From Vulcanimicrobiota bacterium (GTDB lineage: Bacteria > Vulcanimicrobiota > Vulcanimicrobiia > Vulcanimicrobiales > Vulcanimicrobiaceae), in assembly GCA_027307235.1 (NCBI GenBank), contig DAHUXH010000007.1, positions 1 to 64,000 on the forward strand: a stretch of 64,000 nucleotides of DNA, given 5' to 3'. A program made the translations under genes and the position numbers. Every line of letters begins with the position of its first letter. The stretch's first letter is position 1. Positions 15,984 through 23,866 of the stretch are shown in pieces. The notes beneath the pieces were generated by a model that was not told the origin of the DNA, searched no databases, and saw only the letters and a program-made list of their open reading frames with translations.

Positions 15984-16774
15984 GAGCCGGTTCCCTGATA
16001 ATGCTGCAACCCGATGCGCCAGACGACGTAAGCGACGCCGAACCAGAGCAGACCGATCGCCGGGGTGAGGACGCCGACCCAGGGGGCGAGGTTCAGCGCG
16101 GTTTCAGACTTATGCAGAAGAAACGTGGCCGGAAAGTAGTTGGTGAACGCGAACGGCAGCACGAATGCCAGGATGATGCGCACCCCGCGCTGGTAGATGC
16201 TGATCGGGTAGCGTGTGAACTCCTGTTCGAGCGACATCACTACCCAACGAATCGTGTCGACGCGAATGAACCAGAACGAAGCCGCTGCGACCAGGAGGGA
16301 GATGCCGAAGTCGATCAGCGCGCCGCCGATCGCGACCAACGGCACGAGTACGAAGAACAACGCATCGACCGTGACGTGCGTGACCATCGTGGCGAAGGCG
16401 AAGGTGATCGTTGCGAGGATCAGGCCGTCGGGGAAGAGCTGCTGTGGAACGGTGAGGACTTGAAAGAGCGTGTCGAACGGCCGAACCAAGAAGCGGTCGA
16501 AGCGCCCTTCGCGCACGAAGTCGGGAACGTTGACCACGTTGAAGAAGACCGCGTTGTGAAATTCCTGTCCAAGCATCCACAGCGAGTACAAGAAGAACAC
16601 CTCGCGCACGTTCCAGCCGTTCATCGACGGGAAGTTCTGCATGGTCACGACGAGCGCGAGCAATGCCGTCCCGTGATACACGACCGTGAAGAGCGCCCAC
16701 ATGACAAAATTCGCTCGATACTCGAGGAACGTCAGCAGGTTGATGCGCCAGTACTGCAGATAGGCTGCGAGCAT
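15980..16774 (-). CDS. ABC-2 family exporter permease (DUF990 type), subunit 1
   Basis: A 264-residue integral membrane protein with about six hydrophobic segments. The N-terminal amphipathic YLQYWRINLLTFLEYR, the pattern REGRFDRFLVRPFDTLFQ and the overall length match DUF990-type permeases, which normally occur as a pair with one ATPase. The second permease (18433-19236) and the ATPase (19898-20899) lie on the same strand but are separated from this gene by alkA and pirin on the other strand. The start codon abuts the divergent alkA start: the two share base 16774. Confidence 0.78.
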   Translation of the reverse strand: MLAAYLQYWRINLLTFLEYRANFVMWALFTVVYHGTALLALVVTMQNFPSMNGWNVREVFFLYSLWMLGQEFHNAVFFNVVNVPDFVREGRFDRFLVRPFDTLFQVLTVPQQLFPDGLILATITFAFATMVTHVTVDALFFVLVPLVAIGGALIDFGISLLVAAASFWFIRVDTIRWVVMSLEQEFTRYPISIYQRGVRIILAFVLPFAFTNYFPATFLLHKSETALNLAPWVGVLTPAIGLLWFGVAYVVWRIGLQHYQGTGS

Positions 16775-17688
16775 TGAGCCTGCGCTTCAACGTGGAGGCG
16801 TCGCTCCCCGTTCGCCGGCCCTTTCGCCTCGACCTCACCGTCGACGCGCTGCGCCGTCTCTCGACCAACGTGGTCGATCGTGTCACGGAAGACGGCGCGT
16901 ATGTCCGGGTGCTGCGCGACGAACGGGGTGAGAGCGCGATCGTCGCCCGCGAGCACGCCGAAGGGTTGCTCGTTCGCATTTCCGGGCGCAACGGCGAGCG
17001 CTGGCTTCCGGCCATCGAGCGCATGCTCGGCACCCGCGCAGACCTGACCGAGTGGTACCAGCGTGTCGGGCAACTCCCGTGGCTCGCGCGCCTCGCGACC
17101 GAGCTGCGCGGTCTCAAGCCGCCGCGCTATCCCTCGCTGTGGGAAGCGGCGTGTCACGCGATCGTCTTTCAGCAGATCAGCATTCACGCGGCGTCGGCGA
17201 TCATGCGCCGCACCGTCGAGCTTCTTTGCTCACCGCGCGATGTCGCTGGACTATCTTGTCTGCCGTTTCCTCGTGCAAGCGAACTCCTGGATGCGGACGT
17301 GGACGCGCTGCGCGCGGCCGGTCTCTCGGCAAACAAAGTCGCGCATCTGCGCTCCGTCGCCGATGCGATTCACAGCCGCGCATTGACCGATCAAGAGATC
17401 GAGGCGCTCGCGACGCCTGCCGCCATCGAACGCCTGATGCGCGTGCGCGGCATCGGACGCTGGACCGCGAGTGTGATCCTCCTGCGCGGCTTCGCGCGGC
17501 TCGACGTCTTTCCGCCGGGAGATTCGGGCGCGGCGCGTAGCCTGCGTGCGCTTTCAGGAGACGACGCGATCGCAGCCGAGGACGTGGTTCGTGTGCTGGC
17601 TCCGGTGCAGGGAATGCTCTACTACCATCTCTTGCTCGGCCGCTTACGCAACCTTCTCCCGGGCCGCGACGATTGTGAGAAACCATGA
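16774..17688 (+). CDS. alkA: DNA-3-methyladenine glycosylase II-like (AlkA/HhH-GPD)
   Basis: A 304-residue base-excision repair glycosylase that removes alkylated purines. An AlkA-type N-terminal domain (about 1-120) precedes the helix-hairpin-helix region LMRVRGIGRWTASVILLRG and the catalytic Asp in FPPGDSGAARSL, the GPD loop. WEAACHAIVFQQIS is the conserved first helix of the HhH fold. The TTG at 16774 is the most upstream start; a GTG six codons later is possible, since both lie very close to the divergent permease start. It is translationally coupled (ATGA) to the pirin gene. Confidence 0.85.
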   Translation: MSLRFNVEASLPVRRPFRLDLTVDALRRLSTNVVDRVTEDGAYVRVLRDERGESAIVAREHAEGLLVRISGRNGERWLPAIERMLGTRADLTEWYQRVGQLPWLARLATELRGLKPPRYPSLWEAACHAIVFQQISIHAASAIMRRTVELLCSPRDVAGLSCLPFPRASELLDADVDALRAAGLSANKVAHLRSVADAIHSRALTDQEIEALATPAAIERLMRVRGIGRWTASVILLRGFARLDVFPPGDSGAARSLRALSGDDAIAAEDVVRVLAPVQGMLYYHLLLGRLRNLLPGRDDCEKP

Positions 17689-18428
17689 CGACCGTTCCAT
17701 CGCACACCCCGACATTCACCGTGCAGCGCGCGAGCGAGCGCGCATTCTTCGATCACGGCTGGCTGCAGACGTATCATTCGTTCAGCTTCGCGGAATACTT
17801 CGATCCGAAGAATCTTCATTGGGGAGCGTTGCGCGTCTTCAACGACGACACGATTGCGGGCGGTGCCGGTTTCCCGACGCATCCGCATCGCGACATGGAG
17901 ATCATCACCTACGTATTTTCAGGCGCGCTCGAACATCGTGACAGCATGGGAAATCATGGCGTGGTGAGCAGCGGCGGCGTGCAGTTCATGAGCGCCGGCA
18001 CCGGCGTTCGGCACAGCGAATACAACGCGTCAACGACGCAATCGCTCCACCTCGTGCAGATGTGGGTGCTGCCCGGCAAACTCAATCAGCCGCCGCTCTA
18101 CGGACAAAAAGACTTTACGATCGACGATCGGCGCAATCGCTGGCTGACCGTGGCGAGCGGCCCGAACGGTCTCGACGCCCCGATCCGATTGACTCAAGAC
18201 GCGACGTTCCGCGTCGCGCGCCTCGAAGACGAGCAGCTCGTACACGACTTCGGGCCACAGCGCTATGGCTTTCTTTTCGTGGGTGACGGTGCGCTCGACG
18301 TCAACGGCGAGACGCTGCGTGCGGGCGATGCCGCGCGCGTCTTCGGCATCTCGCGTTTGGCGATCAAGGGCTTCGGTGACATCGTATTGTGGGACACGTG
18401 CGCCATCGACGAAGAGACGGGCGCGTAG
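17685..18428 (+). CDS. Pirin family bicupin
   Basis: A 247-residue bicupin. The pirin signature is clear in the N-terminal cupin: HPHRDMEIITYVFSGALEHRD, with metal ligands His-x-His followed by Glu and His, and SAGTGVRHSEYN near the end of that cupin. The segment HSFSFAEYFDP at residues 27-40 is also typical. Some relatives have quercetin 2,3-dioxygenase activity, but the in vivo role is mostly unknown. It starts inside the alkA stop (ATGA) and ends 4 bases before the convergent permease gene. The alkA-pirin pair sits between two genes of one ABC exporter, on the opposite strand. Confidence 0.9.
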   Translation: MTTVPSHTPTFTVQRASERAFFDHGWLQTYHSFSFAEYFDPKNLHWGALRVFNDDTIAGGAGFPTHPHRDMEIITYVFSGALEHRDSMGNHGVVSSGGVQFMSAGTGVRHSEYNASTTQSLHLVQMWVLPGKLNQPPLYGQKDFTIDDRRNRWLTVASGPNGLDAPIRLTQDATFRVARLEDEQLVHDFGPQRYGFLFVGDGALDVNGETLRAGDAARVFGISRLAIKGFGDIVLWDTCAIDEETGA

Positions 18429-18432
18429 ACTG

Positions 18433-19236
18433 TCAGCCGCCTTGGACGACGATGCGCCGCTCGGCTGCCCGCCACGTCGCGTACGAGATGACGCCGAAGA
18501 GTGCCAGCCAAGCGAGTTGCACGCCGACCATGCGCGTATAGTCGGCCGGTGAAGCCACGCCGACATAGATGAGCAGCGGCGTCGAATAGATCGCGGCGAA
18601 CGGGAGCGCGAAGACGAGCCGGCCCAAGAACGAGGGGAAGAAGGTGAGCGGAATGATCGATCCGCTCAGCAGATCGCTCGTCCAACGTACGATCAGTTGC
18701 GCCGCGAACGACTCGATCGTCCAAAAAGCGACCGCGTTCATCAAGAAATTCAAGAGGAAGTTGACGCAGTACCCGATCGCAAACGAGAGCGAGAACCACA
18801 ACAGCACCGGTACCGGCGGAACGTCGATGCGCACCAGCAACAGAGCGAGCAGCAACGACGGGATGATGGTGAATGCGTGCAGCGCGGTGCGGCCGAAGCC
18901 GTCGCTGAAGAGATAGAAGGGCACGCTGATCGGTTTCATCAGGTCGGTGGCGATCGATCCGTCGCGAATCTTGTCGCGGATCAGCCGCGTGCCGTCGACT
19001 TCCAAGATCAGCGACATCAGCAACGCGACGGTGGCGTAGGTGATCATGGCGTGCAGCGGAAGGTTGATCGGCGCGGCGTTCTGCAGGTAGAGCGCGGTCC
19101 ACAACGAGCGCACCAAGTAGACGCGCAGCACCAGCGAGCCGATCTCGCTGAAGACCTCGATGCGATAGGTGGCTTCGCGCGCGAACGCCTTCTTGGCGAA
19201 CTCCAGGTACGGCGCGAACGCGCGGGAAAAATTCAC
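18433..19236 (-). CDS. ABC-2 family exporter permease, subunit 2
   Basis: A 267-residue membrane protein with about six hydrophobic segments and the pair-mate features of ABC-2 permeases: LRVYLVRSLWTALY near the N-terminus and DGTRLIRDKIRDGSIATDLMKP, the counterpart of REGRFDRFLVRPFD in subunit 1. The GTG start overlaps the stop of the upstream hexapeptide-repeat gene (GTGA), which itself overlaps the ATPase gene, so ATPase, hexapeptide protein and permease are coupled. The exported substrate is unknown. Confidence 0.78.
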   Translation of the reverse strand: MNFSRAFAPYLEFAKKAFAREATYRIEVFSEIGSLVLRVYLVRSLWTALYLQNAAPINLPLHAMITYATVALLMSLILEVDGTRLIRDKIRDGSIATDLMKPISVPFYLFSDGFGRTALHAFTIIPSLLLALLLVRIDVPPVPVLLWFSLSFAIGYCVNFLLNFLMNAVAFWTIESFAAQLIVRWTSDLLSGSIIPLTFFPSFLGRLVFALPFAAIYSTPLLIYVGVASPADYTRMVGVQLAWLALFGVISYATWRAAERRIVVQGG

Positions 19237-19901
19237 CGTTTCTTCTGTTGTTTGCGCAGGGCGTCTTGCCGGCGCTGCTCCATCTCCCGGAGTTCCAGCA
19301 TCATCGCATCAACGACGCCTTCGACATCGGCGCTCTGTTGCGGCGGCGGCTCCTCCGTTCGGCGCGCGACGGGTTTGGTGACGCGCTTGGCTTCTTCGAG
19401 CACCGGCGTGTCCGCGCTGTGCGACGTGCGCAGGAACTTCGCGTACGTCCGTGCTGCTTGCGCTCGAACGTCGTGAGTCTGCGGAATGTTGAAGACGGTC
19501 TCGAAGAACTGCGATTTTGAGCCTTCTTGCAACACGGTGTTGTGTTCGATGGTAGTGCCGTCGAGCACGGTGACGCCGTTGTAAATTTTGGCTCCGCTGG
19601 AAATGAAACAGCCGGTGCCGATGGTTGCGCCGGCGACGTAGGCATGCGGACCGACGATGCACCCATCGCGAATGGTTGCCGGGAATTGCAGCGCGCTGCC
19701 GCCGCTGGCTTTGACGACAGCGTTTTCCATGATCACGCAGTCCTTGCCGATGACCAGCGGCGCGCCTTCCGCGGTGAGGATCGCTCCATGCAGCACGGCG
19801 CTGTTCTCGCCGATGGTGACGTCACCGGAGATCGTCGCGGTCGGCGCAACGTAGGCGCTCGGGTGAATGACCGGTGCTTTTCCCTGGTTTGCGTACTTCA
19901 T
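19233..19901 (-). CDS. Gamma-carbonic-anhydrase-like hexapeptide-repeat protein with C-terminal extension
   Basis: A 222-residue protein. Residues about 10-150 form left-handed beta-helix repeats (APTATISGDVTIGENSAVLH, DGCIVGPHAYVAGATIGTGC) like the YrdA/gamma carbonic anhydrase group. Whether all three zinc histidines are kept cannot be decided by eye, so enzymatic activity is open. The last 60 residues are a charged, Gln/Arg-rich tail (LREMEQRRQDALRKQQKKR) that may form a coiled coil or bind nucleic acid or membrane. It is nested between the exporter ATPase and permease with 4-base overlaps on both sides, an unusual partner for an ABC transporter. Confidence 0.72.
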   Translation of the reverse strand: MKYANQGKAPVIHPSAYVAPTATISGDVTIGENSAVLHGAILTAEGAPLVIGKDCVIMENAVVKASGGSALQFPATIRDGCIVGPHAYVAGATIGTGCFISSGAKIYNGVTVLDGTTIEHNTVLQEGSKSQFFETVFNIPQTHDVRAQAARTYAKFLRTSHSADTPVLEEAKRVTKPVARRTEEPPPQQSADVEGVVDAMMLELREMEQRRQDALRKQQKKR

Positions 19902-20899
19902 GCCTCGCTTCGCACTCCATCGTAGCCTTCAAGATAGATCGTTCGGATGATCGATTCCAGATCGGGTTCTTCGAGCGCGATGTCGGTGATGTCGTAGCGC
20001 TCGCTCGCCTGGCGGATCAGCGCATCGGCACGCACGCGGTCACGCTCGAAGTGAAATCGTGCGATCTGCCCTTCCACGCCGTCGAGGTGCGCTCCGTCCA
20101 AGGCCGGCGCGGCGACCGGATGTGTGAAGACGACTTTGAGCGTGCGGGTGCGTCCGTACTGCGACTTGATCCGGCTGACGTCTCCGTCGTACACGATCGT
20201 GCCTTCATCGATGAGGACGATACGCGAGCACAGGCGCTCGACGTCGGCGAGGTCGTGCGTCGTCAGGATGACCGTCGTTCCACGTTCGAGGTTGACGCCG
20301 CGGATGAACTCACGGATGTTCTCTTTGGCGACGACGTCTAGTCCGATGGTCGGCTCGTCGAGAAAGACAATCCTCGGATCGTGCAGCATCGCGGCGGCGA
20401 AATCACCGCGCATCCGCTGGCCGAGCGACAACTGGCGCACCGGTGTGTGCAAGAAGTCGTTCATCGCGAGCAGATCGACGAACGCATCGAGATTGCGCCG
20501 GTAGCGGTCGCGGGGAATCGAATAGATGGCGCGCAGCAGCTCAAAGGACTCGATCAGCGGAAGATCCCAGTAGAGCTGACTGCGCTGGCCGAAGACGACG
20601 CCGATGTTGCGCGCGTTCTCGGTGCGGCGCCGGTAGGGAACGACGCCGGCGACGCTGACTTCGCCCGACGTCGGAACGAGGATGCCGGTCAGCATCTTGA
20701 TGGTCGTCGACTTGCCCGCGCCGTTGGGGCCGATATAGCCGATCAGTTCACCCGCGTCGACCGACATCGTGACGCCGCCGACCGCGACCTTTTCGTCATA
20801 CTCGCGCGAGAAGAGCGTTCGCAGCGCGCCGAGCGGTCCGGTGGAACGCCGAACGGTGCGAAACACTTTGCGGAGATTGCGGGTCTCAATGATGGACAT
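19898..20899 (-). CDS. ABC transporter ATP-binding protein (exporter type)
   Basis: A 333-residue ATPase from the chosen ATG. Walker A is GPNGAGKSTT, the signature is LSLGQRMRGD, Walker B is IVFLDEPTIGLD and the switch is LTTHDLADVE. The C-terminal hundred residues are a regulatory domain. It resembles the ATPase that partners DUF990-type permeases, and both permeases occur on the same strand downstream. An ATG 13 codons further upstream (20938) lies inside the divergent MFS coding region and is less likely. The chosen start shares bases with the MFS start on the other strand. Confidence 0.88.
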   Translation of the reverse strand: MSIIETRNLRKVFRTVRRSTGPLGALRTLFSREYDEKVAVGGVTMSVDAGELIGYIGPNGAGKSTTIKMLTGILVPTSGEVSVAGVVPYRRRTENARNIGVVFGQRSQLYWDLPLIESFELLRAIYSIPRDRYRRNLDAFVDLLAMNDFLHTPVRQLSLGQRMRGDFAAAMLHDPRIVFLDEPTIGLDVVAKENIREFIRGVNLERGTTVILTTHDLADVERLCSRIVLIDEGTIVYDGDVSRIKSQYGRTRTLKVVFTHPVAAPALDGAHLDGVEGQIARFHFERDRVRADALIRQASERYDITDIALEEPDLESIIRTIYLEGYDGVRSEA

Positions 20900-22139
20900 G
20901 GCGCGCCCAGACGCTTCGACACGCCGCAGCCACAGCATTTTCGCCGCACTGCGCTATCGTGACTATCGCTTGCTCTGGCTCGGATTGCTCGTCTCCAATC
21001 TCGGCTCGTGGATGACGTTCACGGCGATGGGCTTCGCGGTCTCCACGATCGCGCGTTCGACCGTGGATGCGGCGCTTTATCTCGGGTACATCGGCATCGC
21101 TCGTGCGGCGGCGGTGATCGGGCTCTCCTTTGTGGCCGGGTATGTCGCCGACGCAGTTCCCCGGCGTCGCACGCTCGCGATCGCGAATCTGGTGATGGCA
21201 GCAATGTCGCTGCTGCTGGCGGTGCTCGCGAGCGCGCATGTCTTGACGATCGCGTGGCTGGTCGCGATCTCGGCCGTGAACGGTGTCGCGCAGACCTTCG
21301 ATTCGCCGGTGCGTCAAAGCTGGTTTCCCCTCTTGGTCGACCGTCATCTCATCGGCAATGCGATCGGTCTCAACTCGGTTGCGTTCAACGCGCCCGCGGT
21401 CATCGGTCCCGCGGCTGCGGGGCTATTGATCGGAGCCTTCGGCGTGCAATGGGCGTTTTTCATCGATGCGCTCGCGACATTGGCCGTGGTCGGCGCCGTC
21501 GCGATGATGAAGCACGCTCCCGCCGCCTCGCGCAGGACGCGCTCCATCGGCGCCGAGATCCTCTTCGGCTTTCGCTATGTCGTTCGTCACCGGGTGCTGC
21601 GCGTGGTCATGTTTGTGACGTTCGTGTTCTCGCTTTTGGTGCGCCCGTACGCGCAGTTGCTCCCGGCGTATGCGATCAAAGCGCTGCACGCCGATGCCGT
21701 CCAGTTCGGCGGCGCGCTCGCCGCGGTCGGCGTGGGCGCGCTATTCGGGGCGGTGATCACGGCGGCGTACGGCGGCCGCCGTCGCGGCTGGCTCTGGGCA
21801 GCGTGCGCGCTGGTCGCGTCGCTGTCGGTCGCCTCGCTCGCCGCGATCTGGAGCATCGGCGCCGCGATTCCGGTGCTCTTCGTCACCGGCTTGGTCGTGA
21901 TGCTCTATCAGGGGACGTCGAACACGCTGGTGCAGACGTTGACGCCCGATGCCTTGCGGGGGCGCGCTGTCGCGTTCTACACGATGATCGTGCTGGGCGT
22001 CGTTCCCGCAGGCGCGCTCGTGGTCGGCGCGCTCGCATCGATCGTGACGCTGCACGTGGCGTTCGCCGCCATCGGTGCGCTCGGCGCCGCGCTCGCGCTC
22101 TGGGTCTGGTTCACGCAAAGCGCGATTCGCGCGGTATAA
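20898..22139 (+). CDS. MFS transporter (MFS_3/EntS-like exporter)
   Basis: A 413-residue major facilitator with twelve predicted helices. The N-terminal FAALRYRDYRLLWLG and the following LGSWMTFTAMGFAV are characteristic of the MFS_3 group, which contains siderophore and drug exporters; GYVADAVPRRR is the loop 2-3 motif and DSPVRQSWFPLLVD is typical of the group. The start is ATG 20898 or ATG 20892; both overlap the divergent ABC ATPase start. No siderophore genes lie nearby, so the substrate is not inferred. Confidence 0.88.
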   Translation: MARPDASTRRSHSIFAALRYRDYRLLWLGLLVSNLGSWMTFTAMGFAVSTIARSTVDAALYLGYIGIARAAAVIGLSFVAGYVADAVPRRRTLAIANLVMAAMSLLLAVLASAHVLTIAWLVAISAVNGVAQTFDSPVRQSWFPLLVDRHLIGNAIGLNSVAFNAPAVIGPAAAGLLIGAFGVQWAFFIDALATLAVVGAVAMMKHAPAASRRTRSIGAEILFGFRYVVRHRVLRVVMFVTFVFSLLVRPYAQLLPAYAIKALHADAVQFGGALAAVGVGALFGAVITAAYGGRRRGWLWAACALVASLSVASLAAIWSIGAAIPVLFVTGLVVMLYQGTSNTLVQTLTPDALRGRAVAFYTMIVLGVVPAGALVVGALASIVTLHVAFAAIGALGAALALWVWFTQSAIRAV

Positions 22140-22140
22140 G

Positions 22141-22172
22141 AAAAGCGAGTCGCGCTTGTGAGCACGACTCGC
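22141..22172 (-). terminator. Hairpin followed by T-run, terminator of the histone-like gene
   Basis: GCGAGTCG at 22145-22152 pairs with CGACTCGC at 22165-22172; after one mismatch, GCT/AGC extends the stem to a TGTG loop. Read on the minus strand the hairpin is followed by TTTTC, the order of an intrinsic terminator for the histone-like gene. On the plus strand no T-run follows, so it is weaker for the MFS gene. Confidence 0.7.
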
Positions 22173-22195
22173 GGGGCAGAAAAAACGCCGGGAGA

Positions 22196-22525
22196 CTAGG
22201 CGGTGGCCTTCTTCCGGCGTGTCGTGCGCGCTTTCCGCCGCGGTGCGGCTTTTCGCGTCGCTTTGCGGGTGGCTTTTCTGCGAGTGGTCTTGCGGGCGGC
22301 CTTCTTGCGAGTGGCTTTCTTGCGAGTGGCCTTCTTTCGTCCGGTGGCCTTCTTGCGCGAAGCTTTCTTTCGCGTGGCTTTCTTCCGGGTGGTCTTGCGC
22401 GTCGTCTTGCGCGTTGCTTTGCGGGTGGTCTTGCGGGTCGCTTTCTTGCGCGTCTTCCGCTTGGGTGCAGCGGCGCTGGGGGCCGCTTTCTTCTTGCGTC
22501 TAACTGCCATGTTGAATGCAGTCAT
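22196..22525 (-). CDS. Lysine/arginine-rich histone H1-like nucleoid protein
   Basis: A 109-residue, extremely basic protein. After a short MTAFNMAVRRKKK start and a small Ala/Pro-rich stretch, nearly the whole chain is degenerate repeats of the type RKKATRKKA, giving the Lys/Arg/Ala/Thr composition of eukaryotic H1 tails and of bacterial H1-like proteins such as the chlamydial Hc proteins and AlgP. It probably binds and compacts DNA. The start at 22525 has GGAG five bases upstream; an ATG five codons later is the alternative. A promoter-like element lies upstream and a hairpin terminator follows, so it is a single-gene unit. Repeat DNA like this is prone to length change between strains. Confidence 0.8.
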   Translation of the reverse strand: MTAFNMAVRRKKKAAPSAAAPKRKTRKKATRKTTRKATRKTTRKTTRKKATRKKASRKKATGRKKATRKKATRKKAARKTTRRKATRKATRKAAPRRKARTTRRKKATA

Positions 22526-22564
22526 CCTTTCTCCGATCGAAAATCGACCGGGGTCATTGCCTTC

Positions 22565-22593
22565 CTTATACAACAATGCGACAATTCACGCAA
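22565..22593 (-). promoter_or_regulatory. Sigma70-like promoter of the histone-like gene
   Basis: On the minus strand TTGCGT, a 17-base spacer and TATAAG occur in an AT-rich patch, about 40 bases upstream of the start codon at 22525. Spacing is exact for a sigma70-type promoter. Not experimentally supported. Confidence 0.5.
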
Positions 22594-22626
22594 CTTTTTG
22601 CCGATGTCGTAGGAGCGAATGAACAG

Positions 22627-23415
22627 ATGATCGTCCCGGTTGATGACGCGCGCATCGATGTCGATGTCACGGGTTCCGGCGATGCGGTCGTGTTGCTGCA
22701 CGGGTTTCCGCTCACGCGCGCGATCTGGGATCGGCACGTCCCTGAACTTGCGCAAGCGCACCGCGTCGTGCGCCTCGACCTGCGCGGCATGGGCGCGTCG
22801 AGCGTTTCCGACGGGCCGTACTTGATGGAGTCGCTCGCGGGCGACGTCGCCGCGGTGCTCGATGCGCTGCATGTCGATCGGGCGACGCTGGTCGGTCATT
22901 CGCTGGGCGGATACGTCGCGCTCGCGTTCGCGCGCATGTACGTTGAGCGGCTGCGCGGACTTGCGCTCGTGTGCAGCCGTCTCACGGCGGATACGCCGCA
23001 ACAGGCTGCCGATCGCGAAGCGTTGGCCGATCGTTTGGAGCGCGACGGATCGATCGATGCTGCAGTCGATGCGTTCATGCCGCGTCTATTCGCGGCGCAG
23101 ACGATCGCGCAGCGTTCCGACATCATCGACGCGATGACGTCGATCGCGCGCGCCAATTCACCCAAGGGATTGGCGGCGATGCTGCGCGGGATGGCGCAAC
23201 GCTCCGCATCGGATGACATCGCGCCGGAAATCGACGTGCCGGTGCTGGTGGTGGCCGGTGAGCTCGACGCGGCCCTCCCGCTGGACGAGGCGCGGACTAT
23301 CGCCCGGACCTTCGCTCATGGACGCCTAGAAACGATCGCGGGCAGCGGTCACACGCCGATGCTGGAAGCTCCGGCTGAGTTCGCCCGGGTCCTGCGGGGG
23401 TGCTGGCTTCCCTAG
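22627..23415 (+). CDS. Alpha/beta hydrolase
   Basis: A 262-residue alpha/beta hydrolase. VLLHGFPLTRAIWD holds the oxyanion region, GHSLGGYVALAFA is the nucleophile elbow with the catalytic Ser, VVAGELDAALPLDEA carries the acid and GSGHTPMLEAP the catalytic His. This is the arrangement of esterases and carboxylester-lactonase-like enzymes; the substrate is unknown. ATG 22627 is preceded by TAGGAG with 11-base spacing; an earlier ATG at 22576 gives an N-terminus outside the domain. The stop shares the four bases CTAG with the stop of the convergent small membrane protein. Confidence 0.82.
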   Translation: MIVPVDDARIDVDVTGSGDAVVLLHGFPLTRAIWDRHVPELAQAHRVVRLDLRGMGASSVSDGPYLMESLAGDVAAVLDALHVDRATLVGHSLGGYVALAFARMYVERLRGLALVCSRLTADTPQQAADREALADRLERDGSIDAAVDAFMPRLFAAQTIAQRSDIIDAMTSIARANSPKGLAAMLRGMAQRSASDDIAPEIDVPVLVVAGELDAALPLDEARTIARTFAHGRLETIAGSGHTPMLEAPAEFARVLRGCWLP

Positions 23416-23603
23416 CGTGAGCGCCGGAAGCGGCTATAGAGGAAGAAGCCGCCGAGGACGACGGCCGCCGCGACGGCGGCGACCAGCACGACCTTCAGGA
23501 GGATCCCCAAGAGGAGGAACCCGACGATGGTGGCGGCGATGATCGCGGTCAGCCGCAGGAAGGTCGCCATGACGGGGTGGAGGCGGATGTTCCGGATTTG
23601 CAT
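23412..23603 (-). CDS. Small membrane protein, unknown function
   Basis: A 63-residue protein with one long or two short hydrophobic helices between residues 13 and 57 and a basic end (YSRFRRSR). No family is recognised. The ORF is bounded convincingly: its stop shares CTAG with the convergent hydrolase stop, and its start codon at 23603 lies within the -35 region of the divergent small-peptide promoter. The Arg-rich tail after the helices suggests a cytoplasmic C-terminus. Confidence 0.6.
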   Translation of the reverse strand: MQIRNIRLHPVMATFLRLTAIIAATIVGFLLLGILLKVVLVAAVAAAVVLGGFFLYSRFRRSR

Positions 23604-23629
23604 TTTCAGAAGTATTTACTTATAGTAAA
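23598..23629 (+). promoter_or_regulatory. Promoter with inverted repeat upstream of the 50-aa peptide gene
   Basis: TTGCAT at 23598-23603, a 17-base spacer and TATAGT at 23621-23626 form a sigma70-like promoter. The -10 region lies inside a perfect inverted repeat, TTTACT-tat-AGTAAA (23615-23629), a plausible operator. The predicted transcript would begin near 23633, about 30 bases before the start codon. Confidence 0.55.
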
Positions 23630-23661
23630 GCTGCAAGGTTTCATCGTCGAAGGGATTCGCT

Positions 23662-23814
23662 ATGGATATCGGTTCTATAGGTAGCTCCACGACAGCGGTT
23701 GGCAGCCAGGTGGCTACCAGCATTCTCTCCGCTCTCCAGGGTCTCGAAAAGGATGTCGCATCTCGCCTGTTCGCCTCAATCGGTGTGGGCACCATGATCG
23801 ACACCTTCGCCTAG
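23662..23814 (+). CDS. 50-residue small protein, YjfB-like motility protein candidate
   Basis: An ATG with a strong ribosome site (GAAGGGA, 6-base spacing) opens a 50-residue frame: MDIGSIGSSTTAVGSQVATS, then an amphipathic middle (LSALQGLEKDVASRLFAS) and the end IGVGTMIDTFA. The MDI start, the short Ser/Ala-rich helix and the length recall the YjfB-like putative motility proteins (PF14070), but the match is weak and the function is not claimed. It is flanked by a good promoter with an internal inverted repeat and by a textbook terminator, so it is probably a strongly expressed independent unit. No signal peptide is seen. Confidence 0.6.
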   Translation: MDIGSIGSSTTAVGSQVATSILSALQGLEKDVASRLFASIGVGTMIDTFA

Positions 23815-23834
23815 CTGTCAGAGCTGAAAACAAC

Positions 23835-23866
23835 AAAAAGAGCGGGCATCACACCCGCTCTTTTTT
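23835..23866 (+). terminator. Rho-independent terminator
   Basis: AGAGCGGG (23839-23846), a seven-base loop and CCCGCTCT (23854-23861) followed by five T and preceded by five A. It is a strong intrinsic terminator for the 50-aa peptide gene and could also work in the other direction. Confidence 0.9.

Noticed and set aside
15980-20938. Prophage or insertion-element cause for the split exporter
   Set aside because: No transposase, integrase, inverted terminal repeat or target duplication was found around alkA-pirin.
22196-22525. Tandem repeats read as a CRISPR-like or satellite array
   Set aside because: The repeats are in frame, degenerate and encode one basic protein with start, ribosome site and terminator.
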